Of a stretch of DNA of 64,000 bases, positions 11,601 to 21,389 are shown in pieces; positions within the stretch are counted from its first letter, which is position 1, and each line of letters opens with the position of its first letter. Under the pieces are notes generated by a model. That model was not told the DNA's origin. It was given only the letters and a program-made list of their open reading frames with translations, and did no database searches. The stretch spans positions 18,041,936 to 18,105,935 of the forward strand of contig OU744448.1 of assembly GCA_916610825.1 (NCBI GenBank), in the 5' to 3' direction. This DNA comes from Haliclystus octoradiatus (Eukaryota; Cnidaria; Staurozoa; Stauromedusae; Haliclystidae). Made by a program: the position numbers and the translations under genes.

Positions 11601-13325
11601 ATTACAAACTATACTTAAATAACTATAATTGATAGTTAAAACTACATAAGAAGGTGTATCAATATGTTACCTTTCTACAGTGTCCAATACTTTTCATTTT
11701 AAAGGGTTTTTTAATCAAGTTATTCATTTTCGACATTAAACCTATCGGGACACAACGCGATTTTCATCACTAACAATAACACATGAATTTGATTCATTAC
11801 AAACTATACTTAAATAACTATAATTGATAGTTAAAACTACATAAGAAGGTGTATCTATACGTTACCTTTCTACAGTGTCCAATACTTTTCATTTTAAAGG
11901 GTTTTTTAATCAAGTTATTCATTTTCGACATTAAACCTATCGGGACACAACGCGATTTTCATCACAAACAATAACACATGAATTTGATTCATTACAAACT
12001 ATACTTAAATAACTATAATTGATAGTTAAAACTACATAAGAAGGTGTATCTATACGTTACCTTTCTACAGTGTCCAATACTTTTCATTTTAAAGGGTTTT
12101 TTTAATCAAGTTATTCATTTTCGACATTAAACCTATCGGGACACAACGCGATTTTCATCACAAACAATAACACATGAATTTGATTCATTACAAACTATAC
12201 TTAAATAACTATAATTGATAGTTAAAACTACATAAGAAGGTGTATCTATACGTTACTTTTCTACAGTGTCCAATACTTTTCCTTTTAAAGGGTTTTTTAA
12301 TCAAGTTATTCATTTTCGACATTAAACCTATCGGGACACAACGCGATTTTCATCACTAACAATAACACATGAATTTGATTAATTACAAACTATACTTAAA
12401 TAACTATAATTGATAGTTAAAACTACATAAGAAGGTGTATCTATATGTTACCTTTCTACAGTGTCCAATACTTTTCATTTTAAAGGGTTTTTTAATCAAG
12501 TTATTCATTTTCGACATTAAACCTATCGGGACACAGCGCGATTTTCACATAACGCGATTTTCATCACTAACAATAACACATGAATTTGATTCATTTCAAA
12601 CTCTACTTAAATAACTATAATTGATAGTTAAAACTACATAAGAAGGTGTATCTATATGGTATCTTTTTACAGTGTCCAATACTTTTCATTTTAAAAGGTT
12701 TTTAAATCAAGTTATTCATTTTCGACATTAAACCTATCGGGACACAACGCGATTTTCATCACAAACAATAACACATGAATTTGATTCATTACAAACTATA
12801 CTTAAATAACTATAATTGATAGTTAAAACTACATAAGAAGGTGTATCTATACGTTACTTTTCTACAGTGTCCAATACTTTTCCTTTTAAAGGGTTTTTTA
12901 ATCAAGTTATTCATTTTGGACATTAAACCTATCGGGGCAGAACGCGATTCTCATCACTAACAATAACACATGAATTTGATTCATTACAAACTATACTTAA
13001 ATAACTATAATTGATAGTTAAAACTACATAAGAAGGTATATCAATATGTTACCTTTCTACAGTGTCCAATACTTTTCATTTTAAAGGGTTTTTTAATCAA
13101 GTTATTCATTTTCGACATTAAACCTATCGGGACACAGCGCGATTTTCACATAACGCGATTTTCATCACTAACAATAACACATGAATTTGATTCATTACAA
13201 ACTCTACTTAAATAACTATAATTGATAGTTAAAACTACATAAGAAGGTGTATCTATATGGTATCTTTTTACAGTGTCCAATACTTTTCATTTTAAAGAGT
13301 TTTTTAATCAAGTTATTCATTTTCG
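8650..13325 (+). repeat. satellite array 1, ~23 monomers of ~196 bp
   Basis: Tandem units carry landmarks such as CATAAGAAGGTGTATC, TTTCGACATTAAACCT and GGACACAACGCGATTTTC. The spacing between landmarks is 195-202 bp. The first one or two units (8650-8820) are degenerate. Each unit contains the dyad TAACTAT-AATTG-ATAGTTA. Variant monomers with a 16-bp insertion (CACATAACGCGATTTT) recur about every 602 bp, indicating a trimeric higher-order unit. No ORF is conserved across units. The array ends abruptly at the repeat starting 13325. Confidence 0.95.
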
Positions 13326-13590
13326 CTGAGAAAAAAAGGGATTGGATAAAGTCACAAGTCGTGCGGTTTGTCTAACAGACTTTAGAGTTGGCTGATTACG
13401 CGACGCTATCTTTGAGGTGACCTAGCTCCGAGAGGTCACACAACAAAAATTTCTGACAAGGCTGAGCCATGAACAAACATATACACTCCCGAATTACGTA
13501 AAAAGATGCAATTTTTGATTACAGGAGCAGAATAAAATCTATTGCAACGCTCAGTCGAAATAATTTCTCGTAGCGTCATTAAGCGCGATG
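13325..13590 (+). repeat. degenerate dispersed repeat, copy 2
   Basis: Same orientation as 6127-6400 and sharing CTGAGAAAAAAAGGGATTGG and AAAGTCACAAGTCGTGCGG. It abuts the last satellite monomer. Confidence 0.6.
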
Positions 13591-13601
13591 AATCTGATAT
13601 A

Positions 13602-15176
13602 TATGATGGTATATGCGATAAAAAACACAATAATTGGCGCAACAGTTTCGATTTAATCTAAAATCATCTTCAGGCAATGTAAAAAGAGAGAGTTAAAAAG
13701 TTACATGAATATTTATATAAAAATCTAATTAATTTGTCTATTGTCTTGTGTGACATGCGCGATGCTGTCATGTCGGCCAATCAAGTCGGCAATTTTTTCA
13801 ACAACGACCAGAGGAAATACAGAAAGTTGGTAATCAATCTGATAGAATATTTTTCATTGATGAATGGATTTTGGATTATTTGTTTTTGGTTGTAATAATT
13901 ATTTCATTGTATCTGTCTTAAAGTATATCCGTACTTGGTTTTTCTGTTTGTCAATTTGTACTAAACTATTGCTATTCCATATTCATAGTTACGCTAAATC
14001 TAACTGTTGTTATCTTGTGTGACATGCGCGATGCTGTCATGTCGACCACTCAGGTCGGCAATATATTAAACAACGACCGGAAGAAATACAGAAAATGGAA
14101 GAATAATACCAAAGAGCATTTTGCCGCTGTTAAACTATTTTTGATTGTAACTGTTATTTCACCGTGTTTGTATCGTATATATTCGTAATCTTATGCTAAA
14201 ATATCTCTCCTGTAATTATTGTTTGCCATTGTTAAAAAGTATAATACCGTTCCGATAAATTCAATAGACAAATTAATTAGATTTTTATATAAATATTCAT
14301 GTAATTTTTTAACTCTATTCATTCATTTATTTGCCAAAAAATGACAGGCAAGAACAAAGGAGAGTTTGCACCCTCACTAACATGTGGCCTAAGTAATATA
14401 TATAATACATGAATAAGAAGATAATTAATGTGTGATAAATTGATTGTATATAAGTAATTAATTTAAAGATATTGTTGCAATGATTAACTGATTAACCATA
14501 GCCAAAAATTTTGCAATGTGATAACGTGTTTACTTTTTCGAGTGATGCCTTGAACTCTTTGACATTCTTAGAATTAACTGCAAAGTCCGGTAGTGAGTTC
14601 CACCATGGTATCACTCTGTTGTTAAACATAAATTTCGTAATATTGGTCCTACACATTTGCGTTGAATATAGTTTGTAAGGATGACCACGCATTGTATATT
14701 TGTTTACAAGATATTTACAATTTATCGAATCAAGAGATAAATCAACTAAGTCATGCGTGATTTTATAAATCATGATTAAATCAGCTTTAACCCTCCTCGA
14801 CTCTAATGATTCTAGCTTGAGGAGCTTTAGGCGATCACAGTAATCAATAAATTTGAGGTTGGCAACGTTACATATGAATCTTGTAAAAAATCGCTGAATT
14901 TTTTCTAGCAATACGATATCTTTTGCTAAGCAAGGGTTCCAAACTGGGGAACAAGTCTCTAGAATAGGTCTTACATAGACTTTGAATGCATTTAATAATA
15001 AGGGATCTTTCGATGTAAATGATTTCATAATTAAGTAAGAACGTCAATCTTTTTACATTACATTACATTTACTTTTTACATGATTTTAGATTAAATCGAA
15101 ACTGTTGCGCCAATTATTGTGTGTTTTTTATCGCATATACCATCATGAAATTCATGTCAAGTAAACCTTTACCAAG
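13602..15176 (+). mobile_element. fold-back element, copy 1, with LINE insert and partly deleted left arm
   Basis: The left end (GATGGTATATGCGATAAAAA) and the right end (its complement plus the tail GAAATTCATGTCAAGTAAAC) match the copy at 31994-33577. The left arm jumps at about 13737 straight into right-arm sequence, so most of the left arm is lost. A CR1/L2-like LINE interrupts the right arm at about 14325-15045. The 11-bp target duplication AATCTGATATA (13591-13601) has its first seven bases at 15177-15183. The remainder is found only after undoing the MITE-mediated inversion. The ~269-bp internal repeat (copies near 13744 and 14013) still reads as the membrane-protein-like sequence but with stop codons. 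Confidence 0.8.
14325..15045 (-). pseudogene. 5'-truncated CR1/L2-like LINE, RT C-terminal part
   Basis: The - strand ORF 14492-15028 (178 aa) matches the post-catalytic end of non-LTR reverse transcriptases: YVRPILETCSPVWNPCL, then KIQRFFTRFI, then LKLLKLESLESRR and DLIMIYKITH. The catalytic FADD block is missing, so it is 5'-truncated. The 3' end carries a TTTTTTGGCAAATAAATG-type tail with repeated AATG, as in CR1/L2 elements. It was inserted into the right arm of the fold-back element, since matching arm sequence resumes at about 15060. Confidence 0.85.
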
Positions 15177-15183
15177 AATCTGA

Positions 15184-15966
15184 GGCCTGGATTATACAGC
15201 GCGCTTTCGAGCGTGCCGTGCTTTCGTTTACAGTAAATTGAAAGTTGGCTCGCTGTCGGCGCGCCCGTCTAACTTGACACGGCTCGCTGTCATTAGCACG
15301 GCGCGCTCCAAATCGAAAGCTCGCATAGGAAGAGCGTGCTTTCACTTGAAGGCGAACTTTCATTTCGACATTCCAGGGATTCCTCTCACCATATTTGGTA
15401 AAAACCGGGGGTTGATGTCGAGAAAGAAATGTCTAGCCTCTTTTTCTCGGCCGTTGCCTAGATACAGTTCCGTTTTGCAAATAAACAGATGAATAAACAG
15501 TGATTTTCTTTCGAATTATAATCGAAATCCACAAAATAATAATAAGGAAACTACTCAGAGCATCTGTACTTCTCAATTGAAGAGGAGAAAACTTTCAAAT
15601 AGTATTAATTAGACAAGGTTATATATATATGCTCTGCAGATTAGATATAAGACACTGTCTTGTATTTGTAGGACCATGGTAGGTTAAAAAACTATCATTG
15701 TACGATAATCACAACTATTTGATGGCGAATTGTGATAAAAATCACTTTTTGAAGCAATAAATTTATTTCACGAAAAGCGTATACTTGTCAATCAAAAGTC
15801 TTGTGATATATTTTCTTACGCGTCATCATGTAATTCATTGGAAGTTTTTACATAACTTTTGAGGACGGCTCGCTGTATAACTAGACATTTTCAAAAGCGC
15901 GCGCCTTCAAATGAAAGCGCGCTCGAAAGCACGGCACGCTCGAAAGCGCGCTGTATAATCCAGGCC
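15184..15966 (-). mobile_element. Harbinger-like MITE, copy 2 (783 bp), inverted
   Basis: Reverse complement of 7598-8380 with equal length. All stretches I compared are identical, including the 60-codon chance ORF. The left flank is CCAAGAATCTGA and the right flank TCACTCTGAG, so the immediate flanks do not form a duplication with each other. Its inverted relation to copy 1 made it a substrate for recombination. Confidence 0.85.
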
Positions 15967-16779
15967 TCACTCTGAGTGCATTGTGAGGTTTTTTATCAAG
16001 GATAATTAACATTTCATGTACTACACAGTCGAATTTATTGCTACATTTTTCTCTACTGAAAATAAATGTTGTGATTCATCCATAGTTTTATTGTGGGAAT
16101 GTAAATGTCTTCTGATAATATCTTCCGTGAATGTAAAATTGTAATTGTATTTGAACTGACGATGGTATAATGAATAATACCCAAATTTTTTCAACATCAC
16201 TTCTTGTAGTTTTTTGTTGCTTTGAAATAAATTTAAGATGGAATTGTAATAAAATAATAAACCCTCGTATTAGGTTAATACTATAAGTTATTAGATATAT
16301 ATTTTTTTGGGGGGGTGTAACACGGTAATTGGGGGGGCCAACTTGACAGAGGTGTAATTCCAGCCTCTTCAAAGAACAAAACTTGAAAATGCTCCTAAAA
16401 AGTTCCTAAAATCCAACAAAATACGGTAATTTTTTATTTTTCCAATTCAAAGTTGATTTCTCAAAACTCTCAACAAATTTGAAAAGGAGACTAAAATCTG
16501 AATTTTGCAATCCAATTGTTCTCATCGTAATCGTTTATCGGGGTGAACAATTTAATCCATCGTTTTATCACGTAGTTCTTTGTTTCACTATTACGTTTGA
16601 CCATGGTTTGACTATTTCTCAAAAATGTAGTGTATTTCCGCAGTATCCTTTTGCCACCGGGATTGTGTCTGTTTAACAGTGGGGAATCTGTCATAACAAA
16701 GCGAACAAAGTTAGTGTACGTGTAAATAAGATAAATTCAAATGTAATATAGTTAAAAGTTGGCAAGTGCACGCCCTTGC
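15967..16779. other. no recognisable gene
   Basis: AT-rich DNA with a short dispersed repeat at 16154-16222 and two G-runs at 16311-16342 (GGGGGGG). The ORFs are chance readings. Confidence 0.5.
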
Positions 16780-18310
16780 TATATAGGTGCACGTTGGTTT
16801 AATAGTCTTCATATTTAATTAAAATTTTGATTGCACCACCATGCGATAGGTACACGCCAGTAATATCCATATGTAAAATAGTTTTTTAAGTGCGCGCCCT
16901 GCTATATGTGCACGCCGGTACTCTTCTATATATTTAGTTTTATATGCACGCCCTGCTATAGGTGCACGCCGGTAATAATCTTCATATTTAAATTCAAGTT
17001 TTAAATGCACGCCCTGCTATAGGTGCACGCTGGTAATATTCTTTATATTTAGTTTGATGTGCACGCCGGTAACATTCTTCAGATTTAAATTTAAGTTTTA
17101 AGTGCACGCCCTCCTACAAGTTTCCCTGTATTTGCCTGTCACCATTGTTGACAAATAAAATACATACATACAAATAGGTGCACGCCGGTAATATTCTTTA
17201 TATTTAGTTTTATGTGCACGCCGGTAACATTCTTCAGATTTAAATTTAAGTTTTAAGTGCACGCCGGTAATAGTCTTTATATTTAGTTTTATGTGCACGC
17301 CGGTAACATTCTTCAGATTTAAATTTAAGTTTTAAGTGCACGCCCTCCTATAGGTGCACGCCGGTAATATTCTTTATATTTAGTTTTATGTGCACGCCCT
17401 GCTATAGATGCACGCCGGTAATAATCTTCATAGTTAAATTCAAGTTTTAAGTGCACGCCCTGCTATAGGTGCACGCTGGTAATATTCTTTATATTTAGTT
17501 TGATGTGCACGCCGGTAATATTCTTCAGATTTAAATTTAAGTTTTAAGTGCACGCCCTCCTATAGGTGCACGCCGGTAATATTCTTTATATTTAGTTTTA
17601 TGTGCACGCCCTGCTATAGATGCACGCCGGTAATAATCTTCATATTTAAATTCAAGTTTTAAGTGCACGCCCTGCTATAGGTGCACGCCGGTAATATTCT
17701 TTATATTTAGTTTCATGTGCACGCCCCTGCTATGTACACGCCGATAATATTCGTATTTAAAGAAGTTTTTAAGTGCACGCCCTGCTATAGGTGCACGCCG
17801 GTAATAATCTTCATATTTAAATTCAAGTTTTAAGTGCACGCCCTGCTATAGGTGCACGCCGGTAATATTCTTTATATTTAGTTTCATGTGTACGCCCCTG
17901 CTATAGGTGCACGCCGGTAATAATCTTCATATTTAAATTCAAGTTTTAAATGCACGCCCTCCTATACGTGCACGCTGGTACTATTCTTTATATTTAGACG
18001 ATACGATAGGGTGCACGCCGGTAATATTCTTCATATTTAAATTCAAATTATAAGTGCACGCTCATACGATAAGTGCACTCCGGTAATATTCTTATTTAGT
18101 TTTATGTGCACGCCCCTACTATAAGTACACGCGGCCGGTGATATTCTTCATATTTAAATTCAAGTTATAAGTGCACGCCCATACGATAGATGCACGCCAG
18201 TAATATTATTCATATTTAAAAAAAAATAAAGGGCACGCCCATGAGATAGGTGCACGCTCTTAACATTTAAAAACTTTTACGTCCACGCCTCTGTTTTAGG
18301 TGCACGCTGT
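16780..18310. repeat. GTGCACGCC minisatellite array
   Basis: Irregular tandem units of about 54-60 bp carry GTGCACGCC followed by either CTGCTATAGG or GGTAATATTCTT, then an AT-rich stretch TTTAAATTCAAGTTTTA. Pairs of units alternate. Copies degrade towards the right end (TCATACGATAAG variants). The palindrome GTGCAC occurs dozens of times. ORFs across it (for example 16819-17010 -) encode only repeat peptides. Confidence 0.9.
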
Positions 18311-18469
18311 CGATATTTTAGGTTTTCGTTTCGTGTAAAATTGCGGTAATTATTTTACTTCCGCGGCAAATCGTGCCGGCTCCTTCTTGTATCTACGTCA
18401 TTTCGTGCAAAATTGCGGCGACAATTTTTGCCGCGCGGCAAAATATCGTAGATGCACGTGGAAAAACGT

Positions 18470-18566
18470 ACATTTTGGGATTTATGTCGAAAATTTAACG
18501 TCGAAAAAATTTTTTCGACGTTAAACTTTTCGACGTTATAGCGTACAATCACTTTAATAGCACCCT
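18470..18566. repeat. GTCGAAAA palindromic block
   Basis: ACGTCGAAAAAATTTTTTCGACGT forms a hairpin, flanked by further TTAACGTCGAAAA motifs, and ends in ATAGCGTACAATCACTTTAA. It is inversely related to 5825-5995. Confidence 0.5.
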
Positions 18567-18618
18567 ATTTTGTATGTATCTAGAAGGTAGGCTATAGTGT
18601 TTTTTATCATTTAATAGA

Positions 18619-18658
18619 TTGCCTGATGATCGCCTCAGCGTGAAATCTCAAGTAGCAA
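18619..18658 (+). ncRNA. candidate hammerhead ribozyme motif (HHR-A)
   Basis: Box CTGATGA at 18623-18629. Stem II CGC/GCG with loop CTCA (18631-18640). Box GAAA at 18642-18645. A very short stem III (CT/AG, with one unpaired T) ends in the cleavage triplet GTA (18652-18654). Stem I pairs TTGC (18619-18622) with GCAA (18655-18658). PLEs are known to carry minimal type-I hammerheads with tiny stem III. The weak stem III makes this copy less certain than 18827-18872. Confidence 0.5.
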
Positions 18659-18826
18659 ACATGACTGTCTGATTCTCTGACTGTTGTTATATATATGTAT
18701 ATATATATTATTAAAGGAGTCAAAGACTACACATTCATAATTGTTACTAATATTTTCATGCTTACGCAATCATCAAACAAATAAACTAGTCCTTTGTTCC
18801 TTTGTTCCTTTCCTGGAACTAGTTTA

Positions 18827-18872
18827 TTTGTCTGATGATTGCGTAAGCATGAAAACGAGGCTCGTTTACAAG
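18827..18872 (+). ncRNA. type-I hammerhead ribozyme (HHR-B)
   Basis: All core parts are present. Stem I: TTTGT (18827-18831) with ACAAG (18868-18872). CTGATGA at 18832-18838. Stem II: TGC/GCA closed by the GNRA loop GTAA (18840-18849). GAAA at 18851-18854. Stem III: ACGA/TCGT with loop GGC (18855-18865). Then U16.1 and H17 as TT (18866-18867), with predicted cleavage before 18868. The match was built by hand. The 3' half overlaps the start of the endonuclease ORF (codons for KTRLVYK), which is odd and needs an assay. Confidence 0.65.
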
Positions 18873-19241
18873 GCAAAAGTTACTACGACGGAAAATCAGG
18901 AAGGTCAAAATTACGTCGGTTTGACGGAGGGAACCTTCAAACAAAGATACATTCAGCATATGATGTCATTCAAACACAGAAAATATATTAACAGCACACA
19001 ACTTTCTAAATACATCTGGAGACTAAAAGATAGGAAAGAAAACTACAAAATTGAATGGACCTGCCTAGCTAAAGCGAAAGCATACAGCAATAAATCAAAA
19101 AAATGCCATCTATGCCTAATTGAAAAGTACCACATCATTTGCACTAAAGATGATCTATTGAATAAAAAGTCTGAACTCATTTCCAAATGTATACATGAGA
19201 ATAAATTTTACCTAACTAATTATAAATTCGTGAAAACATAA
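18850..19241 (+). pseudogene. PLE GIY-YIG endonuclease domain, 5'-truncated ORF
   Basis: About 130 residues from ATG 18850. Motifs in order: LVYKAKVTTTE, YVGLTEGTFKQRY (the YIG half of GIY-YIG plus the conserved R), a long basic helix, LSKYIWRLKD, AYSNKSKKCHLCLIEKYHI (the CxxC and conserved E) and a basic C-terminus with NKFYL. PLE proteins carry this domain after the RT, where it nicks target DNA. The frame is open, but the RT is missing, so it is a truncated retrotransposon end. The longer frame from 18741 only adds inverted-repeat DNA. Confidence 0.85.
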
Positions 19242-19469
19242 TGCAGATGATAACTAACCAAGCGATAATAGGAAATAACAACAATGCAATTTATTTCTAG
19301 CATCAAAATTCTGTTAAACAATAACTGTAGGTTTGTAAATCGATATAGGAGGAACTGTATGTTTTTCATTAATTAGCATGAAACTATTAGTAACAATTAT
19401 GAATGTGTAGTCTTTGACTCCTTTTATTATATTTAGCTCTGTCCAATGATATCGAGCACTATTTTTTGC

Positions 19470-19526
19470 TATTAGATAATATCTAATAATATATATATAT
19501 ATATATATTGTTGTTTTTCTCTCCAG
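19470..19526. repeat. (TA)n tract before a splice acceptor
   Basis: A run of about ten TA units (19488-19508) is followed by a pyrimidine tract TTGTTGTTTTTCTCTCCAG that forms the acceptor of the exon at 19527. Confidence 0.8.
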
Positions 19527-19617
19527 ACAAATGAATTCTTCAATAATTTACGGATTTTAGTAGTTGATAATGCTGTTCCTGTGTTGGCAGACTGTGTCGG
19601 TGGCAAGCAATCCCAAG
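19527..19617 (+). CDS. RAD51D: RAD51D-like gene, internal exon (Walker B region)
   Basis: 91-nt exon between a strong acceptor (TTTTTCTCTCCAG) and donor (CAAG|GTAGTG). It encodes 30 residues, including LRILVVDNAVPVLADCVGG, then one base of a split Gly codon. The hydrophobic LVVD is the Walker B strand of RecA-fold ATPases. The following GGKQSQG matches the RAD51D loop by position. RAD51D is a RAD51 paralogue of the BCDX2 complex that promotes RAD51 filament assembly in homologous recombination. Phase 1 agrees with the next exon. Exons with the N-terminal domain and Walker A were not found in this window and may lie upstream. Confidence 0.75.
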
Positions 19618-19889
19618 GTAGTGTTAGTTATTTTTATTGAATGAAGCAAGCTGTATCTTTTCTATTACGTCTCCAAAAGTTTGCGTTATTCAATGGTTTA
19701 GAATCAAAAACATTTTATTTGATGTTCTTATTGATGGTGAAATTAAAACTCCTGGAGGCAAAAAAAGCTCTTTGATTCAACTGATTAATGATGCATTTAC
19801 TTGACTGCAATAAAACTTGAAGGAGTAAAATTAAAACTTTTCATATCCGCAAGGAAACTAAATATCCAGATGTTACTTATCTTCAAGTA

Positions 19890-19980
19890 TCATACGTCTA
19901 TATATATACATGTATAGTATACATGTATAGATGTATAGATATAGATATACATGTATAGATATACATGTATAGTATGAAAA
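19890..19980. repeat. ATACATGTAT-type simple repeat
   Basis: Overlapping TATACATGTATAG units, self-complementary, in the first visible RAD51D-like intron. Confidence 0.8.
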
Positions 19981-20104
19981 CCAAGACTTTCTTTCTTACT
20001 GTTGATTGTCGCTTATTTTATAATGACTCTCATTACCAAAGTGTCAGCATGTTGCGTTTTTCAAGAATTTTTTTCTCAAACTGCCTCGAGGAAAAGATTA
20101 GTTG

Positions 20105-20260
20105 AGTTCGTGAACTTTTTGTGAACTTCACAAAACCTTCATGAACTGCTCATGGACATCTTTTAAATAGTCCATGAATGTTAAATGGCTCAATTTATTT
20201 TATGAACAGTTCCTCAGAATTGGGCCATTTAACGCTCATGAACTGTTTTCGCAGTGGTCC
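20105..20260. repeat. remnant of the TTCATGAACAGTTC MITE family
   Basis: It shares the palindromic TCATGAACTGTT motif, GGGCCATTTAACG and the terminal GTTTTCGCAGTGG with the complete 213-bp element at 47416-47628. The left end is degraded. It lies in a RAD51D-like intron. Confidence 0.6.
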
Positions 20261-20404
20261 TAGAAAGCAGATTATTTTAATCTACGCGGAAGATAACGGT
20301 TTTTCTTTGTATTGCTGAGCATAATCCGAGACACAGCAGGATTTGTGTAATAGGGTAATTTGTATTCTGTTATCAAACATATTTAATTAAATTTATGTTT
20401 CCAG

Positions 20405-20475
20405 GGTACTATTTGTTGTGTCAAGTTGGTCGTGATCTTCATTCGATTGCAATAAACCACAATGTTGCTGTTTTG
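20405..20475 (+). CDS. RAD51D: RAD51D-like gene, second visible exon
   Basis: 71-nt exon: acceptor TTTATGTTTCCAG|GG, donor TTTTG|GTAAGT. With the single base from 19617 it encodes G-YYLLCQVGRDLHSIAINHNVAVL. This aligns without gaps to the helix and strand after Walker B in RAD51D (the QLARELKTLA-type helix, then the VAVV strand). The incoming phase is 1 and the outgoing phase 0. The next exon, 21.2 kb downstream, continues the same fold in phase 0, which is strong support for one gene. Confidence 0.8.
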
Positions 20476-20479
20476 GTAA

Positions 20480-21389
20480 GTTCGTTTTTATATTTTATTT
20501 GATCATTATTTTATGCATGGGTATACTACATATGGCAGACATTAAGTATCCAACTTAGCTCACTGTGATATGACGTTATAACACAACTGTCTGCATAACT
20601 TACTATATGACTTAAGTACTGGGGAGTAGTGTCCTACACTTTATTGAGGGTATTTCTCACCAGTAGTCAGGGTGGAAATTGAACATGCTGAAGTTACGTT
20701 TATTATATTTTCAACGTTTTTGAATTTTTAAGCTGTATATTTTGTCCGTTATTGACAACCAGTGGTGTAAATCTGAAACTGCATATGTTCCCAAGTAGAA
20801 TAATTTCGGTATTTTACAATTTCGCTGAAGAACGATGCACCAGAATACTTTGATGAACTAGCTTAATGTACCGGTTTCTTTATCAGGGAAAACATAACTT
20901 TTGAAATTCGCTTGTAATTGATAAATGATTGAAATAATCTATAAATATAGACATATCTCAATCAACATTGGTTAAGTTTGTGTCTTGTATTGGCGCTTCC
21001 ATGCGAAAATATGTACGACTTCATGCAAATTGGTAGTTGATTGAAATAATCTGTAAATATAGACATACGTCCGTAAATTGTATAGGCACTTCCATGTGAA
21101 TTTTGCTCGTCAAGTTGCCCATTTTTCATTACAGTTTTCATGAACTTCTCTTAGAGAGTTTATTGAAAATGTTGGCAATGTTATGTTCATCAACATTTGA
21201 TCAACTGCGTCATAAAATCTGCATAAACCCGTAAAGGGTCAAACAAGACCGGCAGCCTTTGTATGGAACTTTTTGAAATCTGATCTCGTAACTTTTTTAT
21301 TTACGTCATGCTATTTCAGTAAGTTGATGATATTTAAGCCGTGAATTCTGAAACGCAACTTCCAATATTGTAACATCTTATCTTGGAGT
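20480..21389. other. intronic, no recognisable element
   Basis: The only internal structure noted is a short duplication of TTGATTGAAATAATCTrTAAATATAGACATA-type sequence near 20925-20955 and 21037-21067. Confidence 0.5.

Larger units (their letters stand above)
18713..19424 (+). mobile_element. Penelope-like element fragment bounded by 50-bp inverted repeats
   Basis: 18713-18762 and 19375-19424 are complementary over 50 bp with one mismatch. Between them lie an inner inverted repeat around TTTATTTGTyTGATGATTGC, a hammerhead motif and the GIY-YIG ORF. Inverted partial termini joined to a 5'-truncated body are a known PLE arrangement. No reverse transcriptase is present, so it is non-autonomous. 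Confidence 0.75.

Noticed and set aside
9000..13300. CRISPR-like array
   Set aside because: Regular repeats, but units are ~196 bp with no unique spacers, in a eukaryotic genome. It is a satellite.
13650..13720. Degenerate hammerhead in the fold-back arms (CTGAAGATGA...CGAAAC)
   Set aside because: The core box would need a 2-3-base insertion or two substitutions and no stem I partner is found. The resemblance to PLE termini is only suggestive.
16311..16342. G-quadruplex or regulatory G-run
   Set aside because: Only two G7 runs 20 bp apart; too little to claim a structure or function.
18741..18849. N-terminal extension of the PLE endonuclease ORF
   Set aside because: Encoded by inverted-repeat and hammerhead DNA; PLE-like coding sense starts only near 18855.
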